Of a stretch of DNA of 64,000 nt, positions 46,746 through 54,857 are shown piece by piece. The translations under genes were made by a program, and so were the position numbers. Numbering within the stretch: position 1 is the first letter of the stretch; each line of letters starts with the position of its first letter. Source of the stretch: Paenibacillus sp. BIC5C1 (GTDB lineage Bacteria; Bacillota; Bacilli; Paenibacillales; Paenibacillaceae); the NCBI RefSeq assembly GCF_032399705.1, contig NZ_CP135922.1, positions 5,084,001 to 5,148,000 on the forward strand. The letters are read 5' to 3'. Under the pieces are notes generated by a model. It made no database searches. It saw only the letters and a program-made list of their open reading frames with translations, and was not told where the DNA came from.

Positions 46746-48122
46746 TTAATTCTTTTTGCTGCGTACTTCGAAGATGGCAAATTTCAGGTAATGACCTTCG
46801 TCTACACCCAAAATTTGAGGGTGATCCTTACCAGCTGCTTTCCAGTCGATTAAACGTAGCACTTTGCCTGCATCCTCGGCTGCATCCGCAATGGTTTCCA
46901 GGAAGAGATCCGGACGCATGTGGTATGAACAGCTTGCGGTTACGAGATACCCGCCCTCATTCACCAGCTTCATTCCTTGCAGATTGATATCCTTATACCC
47001 ACGGCATGCGCCTTTGACTGCTGATTTCGTTTTGGCAAAGGCTGGTGGATCGAGGATAACCACATCAAATGTTTTACCACCAGCTGCAAGCGCTTTGGAC
47101 GTATCCACTTTCTGTTCGCCAGCACGGGCACGTACGTTACGCTCATCGAGGCCTTTCACCTGCTCACGCAAATATTGGAATGCATCCGCAACGACAAATT
47201 CTACCCGGTCAGTGAAACCATTCAGCTCTACGTTAGTACGTGCACTTTCAATTGCATGCTCTGAGATATCAAGGCATGTTACTTTTTTGGCTCCATATTT
47301 GCAGGCGTTCAATGTGAAGCTACCTGTATGGGAGAAACATTCCAGCACAGTGGCCCCATCCCAATAAGGGAACGTCACAACCTTGCCACTTTTATTCACA
47401 GGAAGCAACTGCTGCGTACCATCCTGCTCAGTCTGTTGGAGCGTAATGCCACTCTTGTACCCCCAACCCTTCATAAGTGGTTCGATGGCTGCACGATTCT
47501 CGCGCTGGTCGAAGAAATACCCTGTCTTTTGGCCTTCCACGATGTCCACCTTAATGAGCAATCCGTTCTCGGTTACCGTGACATGACGCGGGCAATCCCC
47601 GTACAATGGTCCCTTCGTCTGCTCCAAACCTTCCAGTTCACGAATGGATACATCACTGCGTTCATAGATGCCTTCTGGCTGCATCACTTCAATTAGAGCT
47701 TGTACAATCGCTTCACGACAACGGTCCATGCCCAATGTGAGCAACTGAACAACAAGGATGCTGCCAAAACGGTCAACTATCAGTCCTGGCAGGAAATCAG
47801 CTTCCCCATAAACGAGACGGTATGCCTCTCCATCCTGGATAAAACGCTCCCGGTGGCGCAAGCAATCACGGAAACGCGCTGCAAAAAACGCGGTGTCCAT
47901 CTGTTCAAACTCCAAAGGTTGATAGGCCACAACTCGAACCGTGATCTGAGATGCAGGATTATAGTATCCCGTCGCAAGATAGCGACCTTGGTGGTTCAAT
48001 ACGTTGACGAGATCTCCCGGCTCGGGATTTCCTTCAACAGAGGCGATTTCATTGTTATATATCCATGGGTGTGCATGTTCAAGCCGCTTTTTGCGGCTAC
48101 GTTCCAGTGTAACTGATGGCAA
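46746..48122 (-). CDS. Class I rRNA methyltransferase, RlmI type (COG1092)
   Basis: 458-aa SAM-dependent methyltransferase related to RlmI, which makes m5C1962 in 23S rRNA. An N-terminal PUA domain (LERSRKKRLEHAHPWIYNNE and the YYNPASQITVRVV segment) is followed by an EEHEI-like linker and a Rossmann domain with CFSHTGSFTLNACKYGAKKV and VILDPPAFAKTK, GYKDINLQGMKLV. Extra loops (about 235-255 and 325-350) make it longer than Escherichia coli RlmI (396 aa). The start is a TTG at 48122 with GGAAGTG upstream. The target base in this organism is inferred from family only. Confidence 0.88.
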   Translation of the reverse strand: MPSVTLERSRKKRLEHAHPWIYNNEIASVEGNPEPGDLVNVLNHQGRYLATGYYNPASQITVRVVAYQPLEFEQMDTAFFAARFRDCLRHRERFIQDGEAYRLVYGEADFLPGLIVDRFGSILVVQLLTLGMDRCREAIVQALIEVMQPEGIYERSDVSIRELEGLEQTKGPLYGDCPRHVTVTENGLLIKVDIVEGQKTGYFFDQRENRAAIEPLMKGWGYKSGITLQQTEQDGTQQLLPVNKSGKVVTFPYWDGATVLECFSHTGSFTLNACKYGAKKVTCLDISEHAIESARTNVELNGFTDRVEFVVADAFQYLREQVKGLDERNVRARAGEQKVDTSKALAAGGKTFDVVILDPPAFAKTKSAVKGACRGYKDINLQGMKLVNEGGYLVTASCSYHMRPDLFLETIADAAEDAGKVLRLIDWKAAGKDHPQILGVDEGHYLKFAIFEVRSKKN

Positions 48123-48167
48123 GATAGATCCACTTCCTTTAATTTATTGTTCAAAAGATAGGCTTGG

Positions 48168-48318
48168 TGCAAAAGAGACCGCTGCGGTGATGGATTGGAC
48201 TTCGATCGCTGTTGTCTCCAGATTTTTCTGATTCCCTTTCTCAAAAGGGAAAATCCGGAGACAAAGGCGAACGCTTCGCTTCTACAGTTCCAATTCCATC
48301 ACCTCCGCTACGTTTGCA
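48168..48318 (-). repeat. 151-bp palindromic intergenic repeat, copy B
   Basis: TGCAAA (48168-48173) and TTTGCA (48313-48318) close the element. The inner stem TGTCTCCAGATTTT / AAAATCCGGAGACA replaces the TATCCCC / GGGGATA arms of copy A base pair for base pair. The core CGATCGCTGT and the side hairpin GCGAACGCTTCGC are the same as in copies A and C, but the outer arms (GGTGATGGATTGGACT facing AGTTCCAATTCCATCACC) are a different, still complementary sequence. It lies upstream of the RlmI-type gene. Confidence 0.85.
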
Positions 48319-48444
48319 GAATCTCCGTATCTTTTGATTGGGGGTGCGGTAATTGGGTGACCGCTACGATGATAGTTTCAATCGCTGTTATTCCTATGGA
48401 TCGGGCTTTCAATCCCTGTTACGTCGTTGTACAGATGAATCTCA

Positions 48445-48495
48445 AATTTCACACTTGCCACTGCAATGACAGAACAATCTTCCGATCGCTGTTGA
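48445..48495 (-). repeat. Truncated half-copy of the palindromic repeat (copy D)
   Basis: Only the left arm and core remain: TTTCACAC, then ATGACAGAACAA, then CTTCCGATCGCTGTT, matching the left half of copy C. No right arm follows. A second weak match to the core, TTTCAATCGCTGTTATTCC, occurs at about 48387-48405, so this intergenic stretch may hold several decayed pieces. Confidence 0.6.
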
Positions 48496-48583
48496 CTTCA
48501 GAATTCCGTTAGCCTGTCATGGTTGTCCTTATTTACTCATAGGATGGGAATAAGGATACGCACGGAAGGAATGATGTTAACTC

Positions 48584-49585
48584 ATGTTTAGAGATGTTGT
48601 GCTGCCCCTGTTGTACGGGCTTCTTATCTTTTTTGGCGGGATGAAGCTGATGGAAACAGCCTTGCAGCGGATGGCGGGGCCCATGCTGGCTGGATGGTTG
48701 GGCCGGGCTACCTCTGCTCCCTGGAAAGGCATGGCTTTCAGCGCGGGCGCTACTGCCCTGCTGCAAAGCAGTACTGCCGTCACCGTATTAACCATTGGGC
48801 TGGCGAACACCAGATTAATTACCTACGGACGCACACTTGGCATTATTCTCGGCACCAACATCGGGACGTGCCTGACCACCGAGCTGGTCGGACTGCAGAT
48901 CGGACGGTTTTCCCTGCCTCTGCTTGCCTTCTCTCTGACAGGCTGGGCCGTCTTTGTTGTGCTTGGCGAACGAAATCAGTTCGCTCCTGAACGCACACGC
49001 CGGACGCTATTTACCATGCAATACAGCTTTCTCGCTTCAGCCGGATTTGCCCTAGTCATGACAGGTATTCAAGTGATGCAATCCATTGCCGTCCCCCTGC
49101 GAAGTATGGGTGTTTTCCAGTGGTTTCTGGATCGCTCAGCCGACAGCTTATGGTGGGGCTTTCTGGCTGGTGCCTGTCTGACGGCGCTCATTCATAGCAG
49201 CGCAGCCGTCATCAGCATGGCCATTACGCTTGCAGCCACAGGTGTACTGCCTGTGGAGATCGGCATCGCTATTGTGATCGGGTCGAACGTGGGGACCTGT
49301 ATCACCGCCGTGATTGCTGCGGCAGGCGGAGCATCCGCAGGCAAATTTGTCGCAGCCTCCCATGTTGTACTAAACATTGCGGGAGCGCTGCTATTTATGC
49401 CGCTGATCGGCCAGCTGCATGCAGTTTCGGCCTGGCTGTCAGCGGATAACGGGGCACAGATTGCGCATGCCCAGACCCTTTTTAACGTCACCAGTTCACT
49501 GCTTGCCTTGCCATTTTGCTACTTGCCGATTTGGCACAAAAAACCACCGGTCTCCACCCCAGTAGCGAAGTCACCCGTGGCTTGA
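48584..49585 (+). CDS. yqeW: Na/Pi-cotransporter family protein (YqeW-like)
   Basis: 333-aa integral membrane protein with about eight to nine hydrophobic segments. The Na/Pi-cotransporter II signature appears twice as an inverted-type repeat: GATALLQSSTAVTVLTIGLA with GTNIGTCLTT, then HSSAAVISMAITLA with GSNVGTCITA. It would import phosphate with sodium. B. subtilis yqeW sits between yqeV (mtaB) and rpsU on the same strand; here the gene is on the opposite strand to its neighbours. Ends KKPPVSTPVAKSPVA. Ribosome site GGAAGGAA is somewhat far from the ATG. Confidence 0.88.
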   Translation: MFRDVVLPLLYGLLIFFGGMKLMETALQRMAGPMLAGWLGRATSAPWKGMAFSAGATALLQSSTAVTVLTIGLANTRLITYGRTLGIILGTNIGTCLTTELVGLQIGRFSLPLLAFSLTGWAVFVVLGERNQFAPERTRRTLFTMQYSFLASAGFALVMTGIQVMQSIAVPLRSMGVFQWFLDRSADSLWWGFLAGACLTALIHSSAAVISMAITLAATGVLPVEIGIAIVIGSNVGTCITAVIAAAGGASAGKFVAASHVVLNIAGALLFMPLIGQLHAVSAWLSADNGAQIAHAQTLFNVTSSLLALPFCYLPIWHKKPPVSTPVAKSPVA

Positions 49586-49638
49586 TGCTCAAAACGCTCT
49601 CAACAAACAGTAGCGATACGTCACTCAATAGAAAATAG

Positions 49639-50073
49639 CTATACGTTAATGCCTAATTTGTTCAGCGCCACACGTAAAATATCATCGTTATTATCGTATC
49701 CACTTTGCAGCTGTCTGGACCAAGCTTCTTCCGGAGCGTACCAATCCACACCTTTGATTTCTTCAATCTGAGGCTGCAGATCGCCGCTTTCCGCTTCAAC
49801 AAGATAATAATGAACTTCCTTATCCACCGGTCCAAACTCAGCATGCTGATACGTATAGGCAATGATATCGACGGGTTCTACAATTCGGCCGACCATGCCT
49901 GTCTCTTCCAGAATTTCACGCAATGCGGTCTGTTCCACCGTTTCTCCATCTTCCATTTTGCCCTTGGCGAGGGTCGTTTTGCCGTAGCGATCTACAATCA
50001 GTTGAATTTGAAGTTTTCCGTCTTCTCCCGTGCGGTAGACGACTCCGCCTGCCGAAATTTCTTTTCTGTTCAT
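49639..50073 (-). CDS. NUDIX hydrolase
   Basis: 144-aa Nudix protein. The box runs GKMEDGETVEQTALREILEE and TG, fitting G-x5-E-x7-REUxEExGU. Substrate cannot be told; bacterial relatives hydrolyse dinucleoside polyphosphates or oxidised nucleotides. I chose the ATG at 50073 (MNRKEISAGGVVYR), since GGGGGAG lies before it and the ATG five codons earlier overlaps that site. It faces yqeW tail to tail with only 53 bp between and no clear terminator. Confidence 0.9.
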   Translation of the reverse strand: MNRKEISAGGVVYRTGEDGKLQIQLIVDRYGKTTLAKGKMEDGETVEQTALREILEETGMVGRIVEPVDIIAYTYQHAEFGPVDKEVHYYLVEAESGDLQPQIEEIKGVDWYAPEEAWSRQLQSGYDNNDDILRVALNKLGINV

Positions 50074-50187
50074 GTTGCTCTCCCCCATTACGTGGAATTG
50101 TCTTTATCTTTTTTTTGGAAAAAGAAGGACCTCATCTCCACGGGTACGCTCCCCAAGGAAATGAAATCCTTGTTTCTGACGCCTCGA

Positions 50188-51534
50188 TTACATCGCTGCG
50201 GACTTGAGATTTTCTTCCAACACACGAACCAGTGTAGCCTGACTTTCATTCACACCCGCCTCGGTTACTTTGACACGGCATACTTTGCCGACCATATCCA
50301 TGGAACCATCAAAGACCAGCTGAATGTAATTGTCACTGTAACCGTGCAGTTTACCACTGCCTTCACGGCCCTTGGCTTCACCTTCAGGAATGACATCCAG
50401 TACTTGCCCCACAAATTGCTTGGCGTATGCCAGCTGCATTTGCTCGGATAGATCAATCAGTTCATGCACGCGTGCATTTTTAACTTCCTCATCCACCTGA
50501 TCCTCCATACGCGCTGCCGGTGTTCCGGTCCGCTTGGAATATGGGAATACGTGCATTTCGGAAAAACCGATTTTCTTCATCAGTTCGTAGCCGTTACGGA
50601 ACATCTCATCCGTCTCACCCGGGAACCCAACAATAACGTCGGTTGTAATCGCTACATCCGGCATCGCTTCCCGAATGCGAAGCATTTTATTGTAGAACTC
50701 TTCGGTCGTATATTTACGACGCATGCGTTTCAGTACGGTATCATCGCCCGCTTGCAGCGGAATATGGAAGTGGCGCACAAGTTTGTCTGAACGTTTGATC
50801 ACATCCAGCATCCGATCATCAATCTGACTGGCTTCAATCGAACTGATCCGAATACGCTCCAGGCCCTCTACTTTATCCAAGTCCCACAGCAGGTCCGTCA
50901 GATCGTAATTCTCCATGTCATCCCCGTATCCACCAGTATGAATGCCTGTCAGAACAATTTCCTTATATCCGGCGTGCACGAGTTGATGAGCCTGTTGAAT
51001 GATGCTATTTGCTTCCCGACTACGGGAAAGTCCACGCGACCACGGAATAATGCAGAACGTACAGAAATTATTGCAGCCATCCTGAATTTTGAGAAACGCA
51101 CGGGTACGATCGGCAAAATCCGGTACGTCCATCTCTTCAAATACCCGCGTTTTCATGATGTTGCGCACTGCATTGACGGGCTGACGAGATTCCTGAATTT
51201 CATTGACATATGGCAAAATTTTGTCCCGATCCTGTGTACCGATAACTAGATCCACGCCAGGGATGTCCAAAATCTCTGCTGGAGAAGTTTGCGCATAACA
51301 GCCTGTAACGGCTACAATTGCTTCCGGGTTGCGCCGTATGGCACGACGGATAATCTGGCGGCTCTTTTTGTCGCCGGTATTGGTTACTGTACAAGTATTA
51401 ATCAAATATACATCTGCTGTCTGTTCATCGAAGTCTACCTGATCGTATCCTTCGTTTTTGAACAATTGCCAAATCGCCTCTGTATCATAAAAATTAACTT
51501 TGCAGCCTAAGGTGTAAAACGCCACGGATGGCAT
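50188..51534 (-). CDS. mtaB: tRNA t6A37 methylthiotransferase MtaB
   Basis: 448-aa radical SAM enzyme that converts t6A37 to ms2t6A37 in ANN-decoding tRNAs. The N-terminal UPF0004 domain has LGCKVNFYDTEAIWQ and further Cys (INTCTVTN, VTGCYAQ) for the auxiliary cluster; the radical SAM motif is CNNFCTFCIIPWSRG. A TRAM domain is at the C-terminus (about 380-445). It starts 2 bp after the rsmE stop, in the prmA-M50-rsmE-mtaB run. Confidence 0.95.
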   Translation of the reverse strand: MPSVAFYTLGCKVNFYDTEAIWQLFKNEGYDQVDFDEQTADVYLINTCTVTNTGDKKSRQIIRRAIRRNPEAIVAVTGCYAQTSPAEILDIPGVDLVIGTQDRDKILPYVNEIQESRQPVNAVRNIMKTRVFEEMDVPDFADRTRAFLKIQDGCNNFCTFCIIPWSRGLSRSREANSIIQQAHQLVHAGYKEIVLTGIHTGGYGDDMENYDLTDLLWDLDKVEGLERIRISSIEASQIDDRMLDVIKRSDKLVRHFHIPLQAGDDTVLKRMRRKYTTEEFYNKMLRIREAMPDVAITTDVIVGFPGETDEMFRNGYELMKKIGFSEMHVFPYSKRTGTPAARMEDQVDEEVKNARVHELIDLSEQMQLAYAKQFVGQVLDVIPEGEAKGREGSGKLHGYSDNYIQLVFDGSMDMVGKVCRVKVTEAGVNESQATLVRVLEENLKSAAM

Positions 51535-51536
51535 AA

Positions 51537-52301
51537 TTACATTCCCCCCATTTCTCCGGATTCATATAAGACACAAGTTAGCGCCGCCATTCCAGCTGTC
51601 TCGGCCCGCAAGATGCGTTTGCCCAGTCCAACGGATACAGCACCCGCCTGATCGGCTTCAATCGTTTCCCTCTCCGAGAATCCGCCCTCAGGTCCAACAA
51701 CGATCAACACTTCTGCACTCGCACCAGGTGCAAGCTGCTCCACAAACGGCTTCAAAGCGTCTCTTAACTGCTTGCCGTTTTCCTTTTCATAACAATAACA
51801 TACCAGACTGTAACCCTCAAAAGAAGATAGCAGCCCTTTCCAGGAAAGTGGCTGCTCGACGGATGGAATGCGGTTTCGATGGCTTTGTTCAGCGGCTTCC
51901 TTCGCGATTTTCCGCCACCGCTCCAACCGTTTGCCTTCTTTCTTGGCATCATATTGTACAATCGTACGCTCAGACAAGAAAGGAACAAATGAAACTGCTC
52001 CGATCTCTGTACATCTTTGGATGACCGTCTCCATCTTATCGCCTTTTGGCAAGCTTTGAGCCACGGTTACACGTATCCGTGCTTCATGGTCCATTTCGAG
52101 GGGTTCCACAATATTCGCTGTTACTTGCTGGGCTTCGATGCTTTCAATCTCCACCAAAGCTTCTTTGGAGTTTCCGTCACTGACAATCAGTTTATCTCCA
52201 GGTTTACCACGCATTACTTTGCCGATATGGCGCGCATCATCACCCGTGATGACCACGGAATGTTCATTAAACTGTTCTGCAGATACAAAATAACGCTGCA
52301 T
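51537..52301 (-). CDS. rsmE: 16S rRNA (uracil1498-N3)-methyltransferase RsmE
   Basis: 254-aa SPOUT-class methyltransferase. The N-terminal PUA-like part starts MQRYFVSAEQFNEHSVVITG and contains DARHIGKVMRGKPGD; the knot is marked by LIVVGPEGGFSERE and LGKRILRAETAGMAAL, where SAM binds. The ATG at 52301 gives the normal N-terminus; the frame is open to 52427 but that part is not homologous. Ends 2 bp before mtaB. Confidence 0.95.
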   Translation of the reverse strand: MQRYFVSAEQFNEHSVVITGDDARHIGKVMRGKPGDKLIVSDGNSKEALVEIESIEAQQVTANIVEPLEMDHEARIRVTVAQSLPKGDKMETVIQRCTEIGAVSFVPFLSERTIVQYDAKKEGKRLERWRKIAKEAAEQSHRNRIPSVEQPLSWKGLLSSFEGYSLVCYCYEKENGKQLRDALKPFVEQLAPGASAEVLIVVGPEGGFSERETIEADQAGAVSVGLGKRILRAETAGMAALTCVLYESGEMGGM

Positions 52302-52440
52302 TAGTCTATCCACCCATTCTATCCTGTTATGACTGGAATTCACCCCGCCTGATGGCAGGGCGTGAATCCAATCGCCACAGATGATCATACAACTTTTATG
52401 TCCTTCTGACCAGTATTTCAGTCCCATACACTATACGCTT

Positions 52441-53118
52441 CTAACGATATAAACCGATGATTAGCCTTGCCAGATCCAGATACATATTCTGGGCAAATTG
52501 ATATAAAGGTTGAATCGTCGCATTTTGCAATGGAGGAATAACAAGGATCAACAGGAAAATAAATATGGACCATTGCTCTACCCCTTGCAGTTTGCGGCTG
52601 ATTGAAGGCGGCAGAATATCCTCCAGAATTCGATATCCGTCCAATGGAGGCAACGGAATAAGATTAAAGAGAAAAAGGAAAAAGTTCGTCAGATTAAATA
52701 TGGAGAAAAACATGGAGATTGCCGTAAGCAACCTTTCATTCTCAATGCCACCCAATGCCCCCGAACCAACCAGGGACGCATAGATGATCGTACCGATGAT
52801 CGCAAGCAGCAAGTTACTCACAGGCCCTGCTACAGATACAATGACACCCATTAATCTCGGTTTGTCGAAGTTCGCCCGATTTACTGGAACAGGACGTGCC
52901 CAACCAAAACCGGCAATAAGGAGCAGCAACACACCAAACAAGTCAAAATGCACAACCGGATTGAGTGTAACCCTACCCAACAGCTTGGCTGTTGGATCGC
53001 CGAATTTGTTGGCAAAATAGGCATGAGAAAATTCATGGACCGTAAAAGCAATCAGGATCGCCAACAGGAAAAACGGCAGTTGATCCAGCGGATAACGAAA
53101 GAACGAGTTTAAGTCCAT
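52441..53118 (-). CDS. Site-2 protease family (M50) membrane metalloprotease
   Basis: 225-aa intramembrane protease-like protein. The zinc motif is HEFSH (HExxH) in a first helix (ILIAFTVHEFSHAYFANKFG), and the third ligand lies in NLIPLPPLDGYRILED. About five to six membrane helices are predicted. Substrate unknown; relatives include YwhC and stage IV FB-like enzymes. It starts 3 bp after the prmA stop. A 139-bp gap with no recognisable feature separates it from rsmE. Confidence 0.92.
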   Translation of the reverse strand: MDLNSFFRYPLDQLPFFLLAILIAFTVHEFSHAYFANKFGDPTAKLLGRVTLNPVVHFDLFGVLLLLIAGFGWARPVPVNRANFDKPRLMGVIVSVAGPVSNLLLAIIGTIIYASLVGSGALGGIENERLLTAISMFFSIFNLTNFFLFLFNLIPLPPLDGYRILEDILPPSISRKLQGVEQWSIFIFLLILVIPPLQNATIQPLYQFAQNMYLDLARLIIGLYR

Positions 53119-53121
53119 CGA

Positions 53122-54087
53122 TTACCTCTTTCTGGCCACAAACGCGATCCAGTCCTCATCGCGATGCACCGAACTTATTTCGAAGCCGGAAGCAACGAGC
53201 GCATCATGGACAAGCTGCTCTTTATTTTTCCAGATGCCTGAAGTAATATAAACGCCGCCAGATTCAAGCGCATGATAGACATCATCCACAAACAGCATAA
53301 TAATTTCGGCCAAAATGTTGGCAACAATAACTTTCACCGGAAGCTTCACGCCCAGCGCAGGGTCCTGACTACCCAGAACAGACAACAGATCACTCTCTTT
53401 AACCGTAATTTGTTGTCCCAGGCCATTAAGTTCCACATTTTCCTTGGCACTTGCAACAGCAACCGGATCAAGGTCCAGCGCCAGTACATGTTTTGCACCT
53501 AGGTGGACAGCTCCAATGGCCAAAATACCAGAGCCTGTACCTACGTCAATAACTTCCTCGCCACCCTGAATGACCGATTCGAGTGTACGCAGACAAAGTG
53601 AAGTGGTTGGATGTGTTCCTGTACCAAACGCCATGCCTGGATCAAGCTCAATAATTTTCTCATTTGGGCTTTCCGGTGTATACTCTTCCCATGTCGGTTT
53701 AATGGTTAGACGTTCCGAGACACGTACTGGCTTGAAATATTGTTTCCAGGCGTTAGCCCAGTCATTTTCATCCACTGTCCGAGTCTCAAAACGAACCTCA
53801 CCCGTCTGGATATCGAATTCGGAAAGTTGCTCAATGCGTGGACTTACTTCAGATTGCAATGCATCCATGTCTGTACCTTCCGAGAAGTATCCTTTAATGA
53901 CCGCAAAGCCTTCAGGAATATCATTCAATGGAAACTCGTACAACTCGCCATACGTCGTATCCCGTTTTTTATTTAAAGTACCGGACTCTTCAATCGAGAC
54001 CCCTCCAGCACCCGCTTCATGTAAAAAATTCGAAATCATCTCCACAGCTTCTTCTGTGGTATGTATTGTTAGTTCATGCCATAACAT
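53122..54087 (-). CDS. prmA: Ribosomal protein L11 methyltransferase PrmA
   Basis: 321-aa enzyme that trimethylates several lysines and the N-terminus of L11. The N-terminal substrate domain is about residues 1-120; the SAM domain shows IELDPGMAFGTGTHPTTSLC, EEVIDVGTGSGILAIGAVHL and KVIVANILAEIIM. Start ATG 54087 (MLWHELTIHTTEEA) with GAGGAAA upstream. In B. subtilis prmA follows dnaJ directly; here a three-gene insertion with a repeat separates them. Confidence 0.95.
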   Translation of the reverse strand: MLWHELTIHTTEEAVEMISNFLHEAGAGGVSIEESGTLNKKRDTTYGELYEFPLNDIPEGFAVIKGYFSEGTDMDALQSEVSPRIEQLSEFDIQTGEVRFETRTVDENDWANAWKQYFKPVRVSERLTIKPTWEEYTPESPNEKIIELDPGMAFGTGTHPTTSLCLRTLESVIQGGEEVIDVGTGSGILAIGAVHLGAKHVLALDLDPVAVASAKENVELNGLGQQITVKESDLLSVLGSQDPALGVKLPVKVIVANILAEIIMLFVDDVYHALESGGVYITSGIWKNKEQLVHDALVASGFEISSVHRDEDWIAFVARKR

Positions 54088-54180
54088 ACTTCGTTTTTCC
54101 TCCTCATTTTTCAAACATCCCAACCATTGTACTACACAAGCACGCAGGAGTACAAAACGGCAGCAGTAAAAGAAACAACA

Positions 54181-54224
54181 AAAACAGGATACCCGCAGCC
54201 TGACTGCTCGAATACCCTGTTTTA
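54181..54224 (-). terminator. Rho-independent terminator
   Basis: AAACAGG and CCTGTTT arms enclose a second stem GCAG/CTGC. The minus strand then reads TTTTTGTTG. It is about 25 bp after the stop of the 130-aa gene and upstream of prmA. Confidence 0.75.
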
Positions 54225-54249
54225 ATTATGAATACACTCGATTAACTTG

Positions 54250-54642
54250 TTAGCAAAAGCGTCCACCATTCTGTGTAATCATCTCTGCAGCTTGCGGGAG
54301 AGAGTCACTGGATACGGATACGGTCAGCAAGATTTCTTGCTTGGACCTACCTTCAGAGCCAGCATGCGGATCGTCATAAACTTGTCCACCCGACAACATC
54401 TCGGTCTCATCGCTTATAAGGGAAAGTACATTCAGCTCACCACTGAATCCCCCAATCACGGCCATGGTTGAGTTATCAGTGCTCTCATCCGCTCCCGGAT
54501 TTACTGAAGACGATGAGTCATTCAGACTCTCTATACTCAACTGGTTTGGGTGCAGCAATTCCAGCGCTCTGCGTGCAGATTCAGCCTCGGACCAGCTTGT
54601 GAACACTGCTTCGATAATTACTGCAGAGCGATCTTCAGTCAT
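54250..54642 (-). CDS. Hypothetical protein, paralogue 1 of a small pair
   Basis: 130-aa protein without a name I recognise. It begins MTEDRSAVIIEAVFTSWSEA, and has AARRALELLHPNQLSIESL-type helix and strand (SARRALELL), a polar Ser/Asp/Gly-rich middle (about 40-95) and a closing EILLTVSVSSDSLPQAAEMI then NGGRF. The 122-aa gene at 55040 has the same plan and matching ends (DVLLTVVVD, IIEQAGGMI), so the two are diverged paralogues. GGGAG precedes the ATG at 54642, which lies inside the end of the upstream 59-aa gene. Confidence 0.72.
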   Translation of the reverse strand: MTEDRSAVIIEAVFTSWSEAESARRALELLHPNQLSIESLNDSSSSVNPGADESTDNSTMAVIGGFSGELNVLSLISDETEMLSGGQVYDDPHAGSEGRSKQEILLTVSVSSDSLPQAAEMITQNGGRFC

Positions 54643-54814
54643 GAATCTCCCGACCCTGACGACGATTGGCAGCTTCACTTCGGCGCAAAGCCTCTATATC
54701 TTCATGATCTGCAGCTTCGGCGCTGAATTCCACATCCTCATTTTTGGCGGACTGCATTCGCTTCATCTTTTCCGTTTTCGTCAAAATCTTGCCTGGACGT
54801 TCATGTTCTGCCAT
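54635..54814 (-). CDS. Short YfhD-like protein
   Basis: 59-aa acidic/basic hydrophilic protein read directly from the minus strand: MAEHERPGKILTKTEKMKRM, then QSAKNEDVEFSAEAADHEDI and EALRRSEAANRRQGREIHD. The DVEFS...A-x-D...A..R..AA.RRQ pattern resembles YfhD-family small proteins of Bacillales, whose function is unknown. A very strong AAGGAGG lies 9 nt before the ATG. It overlaps the next gene by 8 bp (ATGACTGA), implying coupled translation. Confidence 0.72.
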   Translation of the reverse strand: MAEHERPGKILTKTEKMKRMQSAKNEDVEFSAEAADHEDIEALRRSEAANRRQGREIHD

Positions 54815-54857
54815 CGTTATGTTCCTCCTTCAAATTGTATAAGTTCAACTAAGCGTA

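Noticed and set aside
48168..48318. Repeat copies as rho-independent terminators
   Set aside because: They are about 150 bp with outer arms and no U tract on either strand, unlike the terminators elsewhere in the window.
49586..49638. Terminator between convergent yqeW and the Nudix gene
   Set aside because: No hairpin with a U tract could be found in the 53 bp.
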